Assembly: GCA_049646625.1 (NCBI GenBank)
Contig: JBARWE010000206.1
Span: forward strand, 1-25,307
Length of the DNA: 25,307 nucleotides
From: PRO6 sp049646625
GTDB taxonomy: Bacteria; Pseudomonadota; Alphaproteobacteria; Rhizobiales; Xanthobacteraceae
Direction: 5' to 3'
Shown here in pieces: positions 15,641-23,439 of the stretch; position 1 is the stretch's first letter; the number at the start of each line of letters is the position of its first letter. The notes below the pieces were generated by a model. The model did no database searches, was not told where the DNA came from, and saw nothing but the letters and a program-made list of their open reading frames with translations. A program made the position numbers and the translations under genes.

Positions 15641-16437
15641 CACATATCCTTTCCCAGCGCGCTTTCGTGCCAGCGCCGCAAGACAAGATGCGAGACCAGC
15701 GCAAGCGCCATATAAATGACAATGCCCGCGATCGAGAGCAACAGCAACGCCGCGAACATGCGCGGAATGTTGAGCCGGTAGCCGGATTCCGCAATGCGGC
15801 AGGCAAGGCCCGAGCCGGAGCCGGCGGCACCGGCCGCAATTTCGGCGACCACCGCGCCGATCAGCGACAATCCGCCAGCGATGCGCAAGCCGCCCATGAT
15901 GGCCGGCAGCGCCGCCGGCCAGCGCAGATAGCGCAGGGTCTGCCAGCGCGAGGCACGATAGAGCGCAAACAGCCCGACCAGGTTGCGGTCGGCCGAGTTG
16001 AGGCCGAGCGTTGCGTTGGCGAGCACCGGAAAGAACGCCACGATGCCGGCGCATGTCACAACGGCCAACTGCTGCGGCAGATAGATCAGCAGGAGCGGCG
16101 CGATGGCGATCACCGGCGTCACCTGCAGGATCACCGCGTAGGGGAAGAAGCAGTATTCCAGCCATTTCGACTGGCTGAACAGAACCGCGAGCACCAGCCC
16201 GGCCACGGCGGCAGCGGCAAACCCCTCGAACGTCGTCACCAGCGTGATCATGAGCGACTGCCACAGGATCCCCCAGTCCTGCACCAACGTCGCCAGCACG
16301 AGGCCGGGGCCGGGCAGCACATAGGGCGGCAGGCCGTTGAGCCGCACGATCAGATCCCACGCAAGCAGGCTCAAGGTCAGCGCCGCGATCGGCAGCAACA
16401 GCCGCGCCAGATGGCGATCGCCGAAGTTCGGCGTCAT
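15640..16437 (-). CDS. ABC transporter permease (SsuC/TauC/ThiX type), 265 aa
   Basis: An inner-membrane protein with about six helices of the BPD_transp_1 fold. The N-terminus LLLPIAALTLSLLAWDLIVR leads to LPGPGLVLATLVQDWGILWQ, the motif seen in nitrate/sulfonate/taurine-type permeases. The EAA loop is LYRASRWQTLRYLRWPAALP with the conserved Gly after it (IMGGLRIAG). It carries substrate delivered by the binding protein using the ATPase next door. Start ATG 16437 overlaps the ATPase stop by four bases (ATGA). Confidence 0.93.
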   Translation of the reverse strand: MTPNFGDRHLARLLLPIAALTLSLLAWDLIVRLNGLPPYVLPGPGLVLATLVQDWGILWQSLMITLVTTFEGFAAAAVAGLVLAVLFSQSKWLEYCFFPYAVILQVTPVIAIAPLLLIYLPQQLAVVTCAGIVAFFPVLANATLGLNSADRNLVGLFALYRASRWQTLRYLRWPAALPAIMGGLRIAGGLSLIGAVVAEIAAGAAGSGSGLACRIAESGYRLNIPRMFAALLLLSIAGIVIYMALALVSHLVLRRWHESALGKDM

Positions 16438-17213
16438 CGCGCGGCCTCCCGCATCCCGCCTGCGCTCGCCGCCGCCAGCGCGGCCGACACCGCGCGGCAC
16501 TGCGCGGCATAGTCGGGCGAGGTACGAAACTCCTCGCCGCGCGGTTCGGGTCCGGCAATCTCGAACGTGGCGCTGATGCGCCCCGGCCGCGCCGTCATCA
16601 CCGCGACCCGCTGCGACAGATAGACCGACTCGAACACCGAATGGGTGACGAACACGATGGTCTTCCCGAGGTCCCGCCACAGCGCCAACAGGTCGTTGTT
16701 GAGGCGGAAGCGGGTGATCTCGTCGAGCGCCGCAAACGGCTCGTCGAGCAGCAGGATGTCCGGTTCGGTGATCAGCGCGCGCGCCAGCGACACCCGCATT
16801 TTCATGCCACCGGACAGTTCGCGCGGCATCGCGCCAGTGAAGTCGGCCAGCCCGACCCGCGCCAGCATCGCCTCGACCCGCCCCATCGCATCGCGGCGCG
16901 CCACGCCCGCCAGCCGCAGCGGCAGGTAAACATTGTCGCGCACGCTCGCCCACGGCATCAGGGTCGGTTCCTGAAACACGAAGCCGATCGCGCCGGGCGC
17001 CGCGGCGCGCACCACCTCCACCGTGCCGCTACTCGGCAGGGCCAGCCCCGCGATCAGCCGCAGCGCCGTGGACTTGCCGCAGCCGGAAGGGCCGAGCAGC
17101 GAGACAAAGGCGCCGCGCGCGATGGCGAGATCGAGCGGGCCGAGCGCCGCCACGCCGCCGTCATAGACCTTTGTGACGCCACGCAGACGAACGGCCGGCC
17201 CGGCTGCCGTCAC
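16434..17213 (-). CDS. ABC transporter ATP-binding protein (SsuB/TauB/ThiZ type), 259 aa
   Basis: All nucleotide-binding motifs are present: Walker A GPSGCGKST, Q-loop FVFQEPTLMPW, signature LSGGMKMR, Walker B ILLLDEPFAALDE and the switch histidine in VFVTHSVFES. The C-terminal extension (FEIAGPEPRGEEFRTSPDYA) is typical of this subfamily. I chose GTG 17213, which overlaps the binding-protein stop by four bases (GTGA) and starts directly before LRGVTKVYDG. The open frame extends to 17786, but that part is a shadow of the binding-protein gene. It energises uptake through the adjacent permease. Confidence 0.94.
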   Translation of the reverse strand: MTAAGPAVRLRGVTKVYDGGVAALGPLDLAIARGAFVSLLGPSGCGKSTALRLIAGLALPSSGTVEVVRAAAPGAIGFVFQEPTLMPWASVRDNVYLPLRLAGVARRDAMGRVEAMLARVGLADFTGAMPRELSGGMKMRVSLARALITEPDILLLDEPFAALDEITRFRLNNDLLALWRDLGKTIVFVTHSVFESVYLSQRVAVMTARPGRISATFEIAGPEPRGEEFRTSPDYAAQCRAVSAALAAASAGGMREAAR

Positions 17214-18241
17214 GGCTTTTTCGGCCGCAGGTTCAGCCCGACGCCTTTGTTGACGAAGCGCAGCGTATAGGCCTTGCGATAGTCGATGTCGGAGCGCACC
17301 ACCCCGGCGCGCGCCATCTTGTCGAAGAAATTCATCATTCGCGCGTCGCTCATGGCGCCGATGCCGTCGTTGAGGCTGTCGCCCGAATCGACGATGCCGA
17401 ACTCCTTCATTTTGGCGACCGAGTTGGCCAGCACATCGTCGGTCATCTCCGGGTTCATCGCCTTGATCAGCGCGTTGCCCTTGGCGTTGTCGCCGTAGAT
17501 ATAAGTGTACCAGCCGACGATCGAGGCATCGACGAAGCGCTGCACCAGATCGGGCTTCCCGTCGATCAGATCGCGACGGGTCTCGATCAGGGTCGAATAA
17601 GTATTGAAGCCATAGTCGGCAAGCAGCAGTACATCCGGCTTGAAGCCGGCGACCTTCTCGACCGCGAACGGCTCGGAGGTGACGTAGCCCTGCATCGCGC
17701 TTTTCTTGTCGGCAATGAAGGGCTGCGGGTTGAAGGTGTAGGGCTTGACCCTGGCATCGGAAAACCCGTGCTCCGACTTCAGCCATTGCAGATAGCCGGC
17801 AATGCCTTCCTTGGAAATGAACAGCGTCAAGGGCTTCAGGTCGGCGAGCGTTTTGACCTTGGCCTCGGGATGGGTCAGGAACACCTGCGGGTCTTTCTGG
17901 AACATCGCCGCCACCGCCACCAGCGGAAGATTGTTGGCGACCGCGTCGAACGATTGCAGGCAGTTGGCGCTCATGAAGAAATCGAGCTTGCCGGCGGCAA
18001 GCAGAATGCGGTTGTTGGTGTTGGGGCCGCCCGGCACGATGGTGACGTCAAGGCCGTAAGCCTTGTAGGTGCCGTCGGCCACCGCCTGGAAGAAGCCGCC
18101 ATGCTCGGCCTCCGCCACCCAGTTGGTGCCGAACGACACCTTGTCGAGCTTGCCGGCGGGCGGCGGAGCGGTTTGCGCCCGCGCGGCGGCGCCCAGCATC
18201 AGCAGCGCAACGAGTATCCGAAAGCAACCGGCAAGTTGCAT
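17210..18241 (-). CDS. ABC substrate-binding protein, NMT1/THI5-like, 343 aa
   Basis: A signal peptide (FRILVALLMLGAAARAQ) gives a periplasmic protein with the THI5/NMT1 fold: KVSFGTNWVAEAEHGGFFQA, YKAYGLDVTIVPGGPNTNNR, then LDFFMSANCLQSFDAVANN. Family members bind pyrimidine-like precursors (as ThiY), sulfonates or similar small nitrogen- or sulfur-containing compounds. The NW-AE-EHGG stretch is closer to the pyrimidine-binding branch. It is the first gene of the five-gene minus-strand operon; GGGGAGGGG lies upstream of ATG 18241. A creatininase-family amidohydrolase starts divergently, which hints at a nitrogenous ring compound, but the ligand is unproven. Confidence 0.92.
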   Translation of the reverse strand: MQLAGCFRILVALLMLGAAARAQTAPPPAGKLDKVSFGTNWVAEAEHGGFFQAVADGTYKAYGLDVTIVPGGPNTNNRILLAAGKLDFFMSANCLQSFDAVANNLPLVAVAAMFQKDPQVFLTHPEAKVKTLADLKPLTLFISKEGIAGYLQWLKSEHGFSDARVKPYTFNPQPFIADKKSAMQGYVTSEPFAVEKVAGFKPDVLLLADYGFNTYSTLIETRRDLIDGKPDLVQRFVDASIVGWYTYIYGDNAKGNALIKAMNPEMTDDVLANSVAKMKEFGIVDSGDSLNDGIGAMSDARMMNFFDKMARAGVVRSDIDYRKAYTLRFVNKGVGLNLRPKKP

Positions 18242-18384
18242 CAGTCATCCCCTCCCCGACGGAAAGCCGCGACCCGGCGCCCCGGCCCGGCCTACCGCCT
18301 CATAAACCATTCCGCCGCGTCGTTGAAGGAAACGCTGCCCCCCGAAAGGCGGTTTTCGCTCAAGCAGGATGACTTTTTCTCGAA

Positions 18385-18462
18385 CCGTCATCCAGCTTTA
18401 GTTCTTTGTTTGAGCATGACCTTTTTCCGAAAACCGCTTCACACTTTTCGGGATCATGCTCT
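18385..18462. repeat. Dispersed palindromic intergenic element
   Basis: The 3' part is a long inverted repeat: GAGCATGACC (18412-18421) faces GGATCATGCTC (18451-18461), enclosing CCGAAAA (18427-18433) and TTTTCGG (18445-18451). I recognise this core, with the preceding CATCCAGCTTTAGTTCTTTG, as a repeat found many times in genomes of Bradyrhizobium and its relatives. It fills much of the 245-base divergent gap between the ABC operon and the creatininase gene. It may end transcription or fold in the mRNA leader of the plus-strand genes. No clear promoter motif stands out in the rest of the gap. Confidence 0.75.
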
Positions 18463-18486
18463 AGATTGCGGCAACAGGATTTTTGC

Positions 18487-19308
18487 ATGACCTTGCCCCC
18501 TTCCCGCGACTGGGCCGCGCTTTGCTGGCCCGACCTCGACCGCGCTGCCGCCGCCGGCTGGATCGCGGTGCTGCCGCTGGCCGCCACCGAACAGCACGGC
18601 CCGCATCTGCCGCTCGGCACCGACACGCTGATCGCGGACGCCTTTCTGGCGCGCGTGCGCACCCTGCTGCCGGCGGACAGTCCGGCCGTGTTTCTGCCGG
18701 TGCAGCAGGTCGGAGTTTCGACCGAGCACACCGACTATCCGGGCACGCTGACGCTGCCGCCGGCGGCGGCGCTTGCGGCGTGGACCGCGCTCGGCGAGGC
18801 GGTGGCGCGGGCGGGCTTGCGCAAGCTGGTGATGGTGACGAGCCACGGCGGCAACAGCGCGGCGATGATGCTGGTGGCGCAGGAGTTGCGCGCTCGCCAC
18901 CGGATGCTGGCGGTGACAACGTCGTGGGCGCGGCTAAGCAGCTCGGAGGCCGCATTCGCGCCGGAGGAAGTGCGCGACGGCATTCATGGCGGCGCGGTCG
19001 AGACCTCGATCATGCTGGCGGCATGGCCGCAGCATGTGCGGCGCGCGGCCGCCGCGGATTTTCCTTCGGCGACGCGCGCCCACGATTTCCGCCGGCTTTC
19101 GATCGGCCGCCCCGCGCCCTATGCCTGGCAGGCGCAGGACCTGCATCCGCAAGGCGTGGTCGGCGACGCCGGCCGGGCCAGCGCGGAAGCCGGCCAGCGC
19201 CTGATCGACCATGGTGCACGCGCCTTCTGCGACCTGCTGGACGACATCGCCCGCTTCGACCTCGCCGCGCTCGGCAGCGGGCCGGCGCAACCATTCAACC
19301 CCGCATGA
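18487..19308 (+). CDS. Creatininase-family amidohydrolase, 273 aa
   Basis: The protein has the metal-site pattern of the creatininase family: EQHGPHLPLGTD (Glu35, His37, Asp46), then HTDYPGTLTLPP, VTSHGGNSAAM and GIHGGAVETSIM (Glu). The family opens cyclic amides such as creatinine, and includes enzymes of FAPy and mycofactocin pathways; the substrate cannot be fixed from sequence. Length is normal. ATG 18487 lies 25 bases after the dispersed palindrome, with only a weak AACAGGA ribosome site. Its stop overlaps the cutA start by four bases (ATGA), and it is divergent from the NMT1-type ABC operon, which may import its substrate. Confidence 0.88.
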   Translation: MTLPPSRDWAALCWPDLDRAAAAGWIAVLPLAATEQHGPHLPLGTDTLIADAFLARVRTLLPADSPAVFLPVQQVGVSTEHTDYPGTLTLPPAAALAAWTALGEAVARAGLRKLVMVTSHGGNSAAMMLVAQELRARHRMLAVTTSWARLSSSEAAFAPEEVRDGIHGGAVETSIMLAAWPQHVRRAAAADFPSATRAHDFRRLSIGRPAPYAWQAQDLHPQGVVGDAGRASAEAGQRLIDHGARAFCDLLDDIARFDLAALGSGPAQPFNPA

Positions 19309-19661
19309 CCCGCCCCGACGACAGCATGGCGCGCGCGGTCTTCATCTATTCGACCATGCCCGACCCTGCGACGGCGGAGACCATCGGTCGCGCGCTGGTG
19401 GAGAGGCGGCTCGCGGCTTGCGTCAACATCATTCCGGGCATGGTGTCGATCTATCGCTGGCAGAATGCGGTGGAGCGCGGCAACGAACTGGTGATGATCG
19501 TGAAAACCCGCGCCGCGCTGGCCGACAAAGCGAGCGAGACGATCCGCACCCTGCACCCTTACGACACACCGGTGATCGCGGTGCTGCCGCTGGAGAGCAT
19601 CGACAGCGGCACGCTCAGTTGGCTGCTGGACGCTACCGCCGCGCCGGCACAGGATAACTGA
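19305..19661 (+). CDS. cutA: CutA-family divalent-cation tolerance protein, 118 aa
   Basis: A short ferredoxin-like trimeric protein of the CutA1 family: IYSTMPDPATAETIGRALVE, RRLAACVNIIPGMVSIYRWQ, then VMIVKTRAALADKASETIRT and LHPYDTPVIAVLP. The conserved Cys in AACVNI and the HPYDTP motif are present. The family was linked to copper tolerance in E. coli, but its general role is debated. It is coupled to the creatininase gene through a 4-base overlap and ends six bases before the convergent MFS gene. Confidence 0.95.
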   Translation: MTRPDDSMARAVFIYSTMPDPATAETIGRALVERRLAACVNIIPGMVSIYRWQNAVERGNELVMIVKTRAALADKASETIRTLHPYDTPVIAVLPLESIDSGTLSWLLDATAAPAQDN

Positions 19662-19667
19662 AGCGCC

Positions 19668-20957
19668 TCACCCGACTTTGACGCCGGCCCGCGCCCGGTC
19701 ATGGCGCCGCCCGATCGCGATGCCGAGCGCAGCCCACACGCCGGCCAGCACCGCGCCCGCCAGAGCGACGACGGCAAGATTGGCGAGCGCCGCAATCCCG
19801 GCATAGGTCCAGCCGGCCAGCGCATCACCGCCGCGATAGACGAAGGTATCGAGTGCGTTCTTGGCCTTGTACTTGGTCTCAGCGTCGAGGGCCGCGAACA
19901 GCATCTCGCGCCCCGGCCGCACCAGCGCGTATTCGCCGACACGGCGCACGATCATCACCGCCACCAGCACCGGGAAGGTCGCCGCCAGCGCCAGCACCCC
20001 GAAGCCGAGCATCATCATCAGCGGCACGGCGGCGAGCAGCACGGTGACGCCGAGTTGCTTCGCCAGCCGCCCGGTGAAAAATATCTGGATGGCAATCGTC
20101 AGCGACTGCACGGTGGCGTCGATCGCGGCGAACACCTGCGTCTGCGCGGTACGGCTCGGAAACGTCGCGGCGACGATGCGCGCCTGCTCGAAGTAAAGAA
20201 ACGTGCTGGCCGTCGTCAGCAACACGATGAAGCCGGCAATGGCAATGAGGTAGGGCGAGCGCAGGATCAAAGTGAGACCTGCCCAGATCGAGCCGCCGAT
20301 CCGCTCCGGCGACGGCGCATCGGCACGCGGGCCGATGCGTGCGCGCCAGCCAAGCAGATAGCGCACGCACACAAGCGTCGAAAGCAGCAATGCGGCGGAG
20401 AGCGCCAACAGCCCCGCCTCGCCGAGCGGCGCGACCAGCGCGCCCGACAGCAACGGGCCGATCAGACCGCCGAGGCTGGCGCCGGCGGCGATCGGCCCGA
20501 ACAGGCGATGGCTGCGCTCCGGCTCGAACAGATCGGCCATCAGGCTCCAAGCGATCGAGATGACGAACAGGTTCATCACCGACAGCCAGATGTAGAACGC
20601 ACGCGCGATCCACACATTGCCCGGATCGGCGGCGAGGCTGACGGCAAAGCCGGCCATCACCAGTGCGCAGGCGCTATAGAGGATCGGCAGCAGCCGCTTG
20701 CGCGGCACATTCGCCGCGACCCAACCGTAGAGCGGCACCACCAGCAGCGTTGCGAGGAACGTGCCGGTGAACAGCCATTGCAGGTTCTTGACGCCGCCGG
20801 CGATGCCGAACGTCTCGCGCACCGGCCGCAGCATGAAGTAGGAGGCGAACAGCAGCACAAACAGGAGAAAGCCGGCAACGACCGCCGGCACTTCCTTGCG
20901 CTCCGCCGCAAGCACGCGGCCGACGAGCGCCAGTGCCGGCCGTAGCTCAGAGCGCAT
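19668..20957 (-). CDS. MFS-type transporter, similar to nucleotide-exchange carriers, 429 aa
   Basis: A membrane protein with about 12 helices. FLLFVLLFASYFMLRPVRET followed by FGIAGG, and SLMADLFEPERSHRLFGPIA then AGASLGGLIGPLLSG, resemble MFS proteins annotated as NTP/NDP (ATP:ADP) exchange-type carriers. VRRVGEYALVRPGREMLF and YKAKNALDTFVYRGGDALAG recur in that group. The transported compound is unknown. ATG 20957 gives an 11-base overlap with the end of the aldo/keto reductase gene. The longer frame to 21092 lies inside that gene and begins with unlikely sequence. The last residues (IGRRHDRARAGVKVG) are a basic cytoplasmic tail. Confidence 0.85.
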   Translation of the reverse strand: MRSELRPALALVGRVLAAERKEVPAVVAGFLLFVLLFASYFMLRPVRETFGIAGGVKNLQWLFTGTFLATLLVVPLYGWVAANVPRKRLLPILYSACALVMAGFAVSLAADPGNVWIARAFYIWLSVMNLFVISIAWSLMADLFEPERSHRLFGPIAAGASLGGLIGPLLSGALVAPLGEAGLLALSAALLLSTLVCVRYLLGWRARIGPRADAPSPERIGGSIWAGLTLILRSPYLIAIAGFIVLLTTASTFLYFEQARIVAATFPSRTAQTQVFAAIDATVQSLTIAIQIFFTGRLAKQLGVTVLLAAVPLMMMLGFGVLALAATFPVLVAVMIVRRVGEYALVRPGREMLFAALDAETKYKAKNALDTFVYRGGDALAGWTYAGIAALANLAVVALAGAVLAGVWAALGIAIGRRHDRARAGVKVG

Positions 20958-21867
20958 CGATGAACTGCTCCATGCGCCGGCGCAAGCCTGCATCCGGCAG
21001 CGGCCCGCTCGCCGCGCCGAGATTGTCGTCGACATAACGCGCTTGCGCCATGCCCGGAATGGCGATCGGCCGGCACGGATGCGAGAGCACATATTTCAGG
21101 AACACCTGCGCCCAGCTTGTCGCGCCGATCTCGGCGGCCCAGTCCGGCAGCGGCTTGCCGCGCGTGGCGCTGAACAACCGGTCGCGGCCAAACGGCAGGT
21201 TGATCATCACCACCACGCCCTTGTCCTGCGCCAGCGGCAGGATACGCGCGGCCGCGTTGCGGTTATCGAGCGCATAGTCGATCTGGATGGTATCGAGCGC
21301 CTCGCGTTTCATCACGCCCTCGAACGCCTCATACTGGCGATCGAACGAGGTGGTGATGCCGAGCGCGCGGATGCGCCCCCTGGCCTTGAGGTCGCGCAAG
21401 GCGGCGAGCTGATTGGTCACGTCGTTGAGATTATGCACCGCGATCAGGTCGATCCGGTCGGTGCGCAGGTTGCGGAACGAGCGCTCGATCTGCGCCGCAC
21501 CATCGGCCGGTGACGACGCACCGACCTTGGTGGCGAGAAAAATTTTATCGCGCACACCGAGATCGGCGACAAGCTCGCCGATCACCTGTTCGGCGCGGCC
21601 ATAGGAGGGTGCGGTATCGATCACGGTGCCGCCAAGCTCGACGAAGCGTGCCAATGTCGCACGCAGCGGCGCAAGCGCATCCTCGCCTTGCGGGTTGTCG
21701 TAGCGGCGCGCAGTGCCGAGACCGACCACCGGCACCTCGACATTGGCGCCCGGAATGCGAACCGCGCGCAGCGGCTCTTTCGATGACGACGGCGATTGCG
21801 CCACAGCCGGCGCAGCGGCGAACGGCGCGGCGGCGATGGCGGCAAGCAGGCGGCGGCGGTCGATCAT
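20947..21867 (-). CDS. Aldo/keto reductase with a Tat-type signal, 306 aa
   Basis: The N-terminus MIDRRRLLAAIAAAPFAAAP followed by AVAQ is a twin-arginine signal peptide, so the enzyme is probably exported folded with its NADP(H)-type cofactor. The (beta/alpha)8 reductase motifs follow: VPVVGLGTARR, GGTVIDTAPSYGRAEQVIGE (Asp and Tyr of the tetrad), FLATKVG (Lys), DLIAVHNLND (His) and RPIAIPGMAQARYVDDNLGA near the C-terminus. The catalytic tetrad Asp-Tyr-Lys-His is complete. ATG 21867 is supported by GAGGA seven bases upstream. Substrate is unknown. It overlaps the start of the MFS gene by 11 bases. Confidence 0.9.
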   Translation of the reverse strand: MIDRRRLLAAIAAAPFAAAPAVAQSPSSSKEPLRAVRIPGANVEVPVVGLGTARRYDNPQGEDALAPLRATLARFVELGGTVIDTAPSYGRAEQVIGELVADLGVRDKIFLATKVGASSPADGAAQIERSFRNLRTDRIDLIAVHNLNDVTNQLAALRDLKARGRIRALGITTSFDRQYEAFEGVMKREALDTIQIDYALDNRNAAARILPLAQDKGVVVMINLPFGRDRLFSATRGKPLPDWAAEIGATSWAQVFLKYVLSHPCRPIAIPGMAQARYVDDNLGAASGPLPDAGLRRRMEQFIDAL

Positions 21868-22166
21868 GGCGATGTCCTCGTCGTTGTCCCGGCCCCCGTG
21901 GCGGCGACGGATAGTGCCACAGCCTGCCCCTTCGGCCAGCCCGATGCGGCAGTGCATCGCAGCCAGCCGACTATTTAGAATGTTTCTAGATATCCCAAGA
22001 CTGCGACAAACCTTAGCGAAGGCACCGCTTACCCGGCGCGCAACGATTTGGAATGAAGCTAAATTGGTATGGTAGCAAACCGGACCGAGCTTCGGTACAA
22101 CGTCAAACGGCCCGCCGGGTCGCGGCAGAACCGGAACCGATCCGTGGGTCGTTCATCTTATGCTGT
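21868..22166. other. Divergent intergenic region before the PepSY gene set
   Basis: About 300 bases separate the aldo/keto reductase from the PepSY-type gene. The section 21970-22080 is clearly richer in A/T than its surroundings and probably carries the promoters in both directions, but I cannot name a convincing -35/-10 pair. An in-frame ATG at 22053 would extend the PepSY protein by 38 residues of unlikely composition. Confidence 0.5.
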
Positions 22167-22901
22167 ATGGTCAGCTCCGCCGACGGTCCGCCGTCGCAAC
22201 GCCATGCGCCAGCCCTGACGGCCCCGATGCACGGTCGACCCGCCCAACAAGGACGCCTTTCGAGCGACGCCGATCGCCTGTGGCAACAGAAGCAGCGCCG
22301 GGCGTTCTGGCTCAGGCAATTCCTCACCTGGCACTGGATGAGTTCGGCGATCTGCCTGATCGGCATGCTGTTGTTCGCCGTCACCGGCATCACGCTGAAC
22401 CACGCCGGCCAGATCGAGGCCCGCGCCCACGTCACCGCGCGCCAGGCCACGCTGCCGCCGCCCCTCACCGCGGCGCTGAAGACCGAGCCGGCGAGCGCCA
22501 AGGCGCCGCTGCCGGCCACGGTCAGCGACTGGATCGCCGCCAACCTGTCGGTCGGCACCGCGGGGCGCGACACCGAGTGGTCGAACGACGAGGTTTACGT
22601 CTCGCTGCCACGCGCCGGCGGCGATGCCTGGCTCAGCATCGACCGTGCCGACGGCAAGGTGTCGTATGAACTGACCGACCGCGGCTGGATCGCCTACCTC
22701 AACGACCTGCACAAGGGCCGCAACACCGGCCCGGCATGGAGCTGGTTCATCGACATTTTCGCGGCCGCCTGCCTGGTGTTCTGCACCACCGGGCTGTTGC
22801 TTCTCAACTTCCACTCGGCGCGGCGGCCCGCCACCTGGCCGATGGTCGGCCTCGGGCTGATCGTTCCCGTGCTGCTTCTGATCCTGTTCGTCCATTCATG
22901 A
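22167..22901 (+). CDS. PepSY-associated membrane protein (PepSY_TM-like), about 244 aa
   Basis: The core begins RRAFWLRQFLTWHWMSSAIC followed by LIGMLLFAVTGITLNHAGQI, the first helix and conserved Asn-His of PepSY_TM_like proteins. A periplasmic PepSY-type domain follows (SDWIAANLSVGTAG, then YVSLPRAGGDAWLSIDRADG and KVSYELTDRGWIAYLNDLHK), then GRNTGPAWSWFIDIFAAACL and a final helix. Relatives are small inner-membrane redox or iron-handling proteins found beside ApbE. Histidines near the helix ends could bind haem, as proposed for related reductases. No clear ribosome site marks the start; ATG 22167 (good third-position GC) or ATG 22227 are both possible. Confidence 0.85.
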   Translation: MVSSADGPPSQRHAPALTAPMHGRPAQQGRLSSDADRLWQQKQRRAFWLRQFLTWHWMSSAICLIGMLLFAVTGITLNHAGQIEARAHVTARQATLPPPLTAALKTEPASAKAPLPATVSDWIAANLSVGTAGRDTEWSNDEVYVSLPRAGGDAWLSIDRADGKVSYELTDRGWIAYLNDLHKGRNTGPAWSWFIDIFAAACLVFCTTGLLLLNFHSARRPATWPMVGLGLIVPVLLLILFVHS

Positions 22902-22911
22902 GGTCCGCTCC

Positions 22912-23424
22912 ATGCGTCTGATCATCTCCGCGGCCATCACCGGCCTGATGAGCACGCCGGCGCTCGCCGGCGGCGCCGCCATCAGCGTCGATATCCCGCG
23001 CCTGAACGTCGCCGAATATCATCGGCCCTACGTCGCGTTCTGGATCGAGAGCAAGGACGGAGCGAAGATCGAGACCCTCGCGGTCTGGTACGACCTCAAG
23101 CTGAAGGACAGCGAGGGCAACAAGTGGCTGAAGGACATGCGGCAGTGGTGGCGCCGCACCGGGCGCGAGCTGACGATGCCGATGGACGGCCTCAGCACCC
23201 CGACGCGGCCGCCCGGCACGCACAAGCTGACGTTTGAATCCGCGGCCAAGCCGCTGTCGCAACTGTCGGCCGGCGACTACGTTCTGGTGGTCGAGGCGGC
23301 GCGCGAGGTCGGCGGCCGCGAACTGTTGCGCCTGCCGTTCCAGTGGCCGCCGCAGGCCACCGCCACGGTCGAAGCCAAAGGCGAGCACGAACTCGGCGCC
23401 ATCACTTTGACCCTCACCCCGTAA
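22912..23424 (+). CDS. DUF2271 domain periplasmic protein, 170 aa
   Basis: A signal peptide (MRLIISAAITGLMSTPALAG) precedes a DUF2271 domain: YVAFWIESKDGAKIETLAVW, YDLKLKDSEGNKWLKDMRQW, then LSTPTRPPGTHKLTFESAAK. The family is repeatedly encoded with PepSY-TM, DUF4198 and ApbE proteins. At D92-T98 the sequence DGLSTPT sits where relatives have an ApbE-like D-x-x-[S/T]-[G/S]-A-T site, so Thr98 is a candidate FMN attachment point, with Pro in place of the usual Ala. Ten bases separate it from the PepSY gene; ATG 22912 follows GAGGTCCGC. It probably works in the periplasm with its neighbours. Confidence 0.88.
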   Translation: MRLIISAAITGLMSTPALAGGAAISVDIPRLNVAEYHRPYVAFWIESKDGAKIETLAVWYDLKLKDSEGNKWLKDMRQWWRRTGRELTMPMDGLSTPTRPPGTHKLTFESAAKPLSQLSAGDYVLVVEAAREVGGRELLRLPFQWPPQATATVEAKGEHELGAITLTLTP

Positions 23425-23439
23425 CGGGAGGACTTGACC

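Noticed and set aside
15640..16953. N-terminal extension of the ABC permease to 437 residues
   Set aside because: The added part overlaps the ATPase gene out of frame and looks like low-complexity shadow sequence; ATG 16437 with a 4-base overlap is the natural start.
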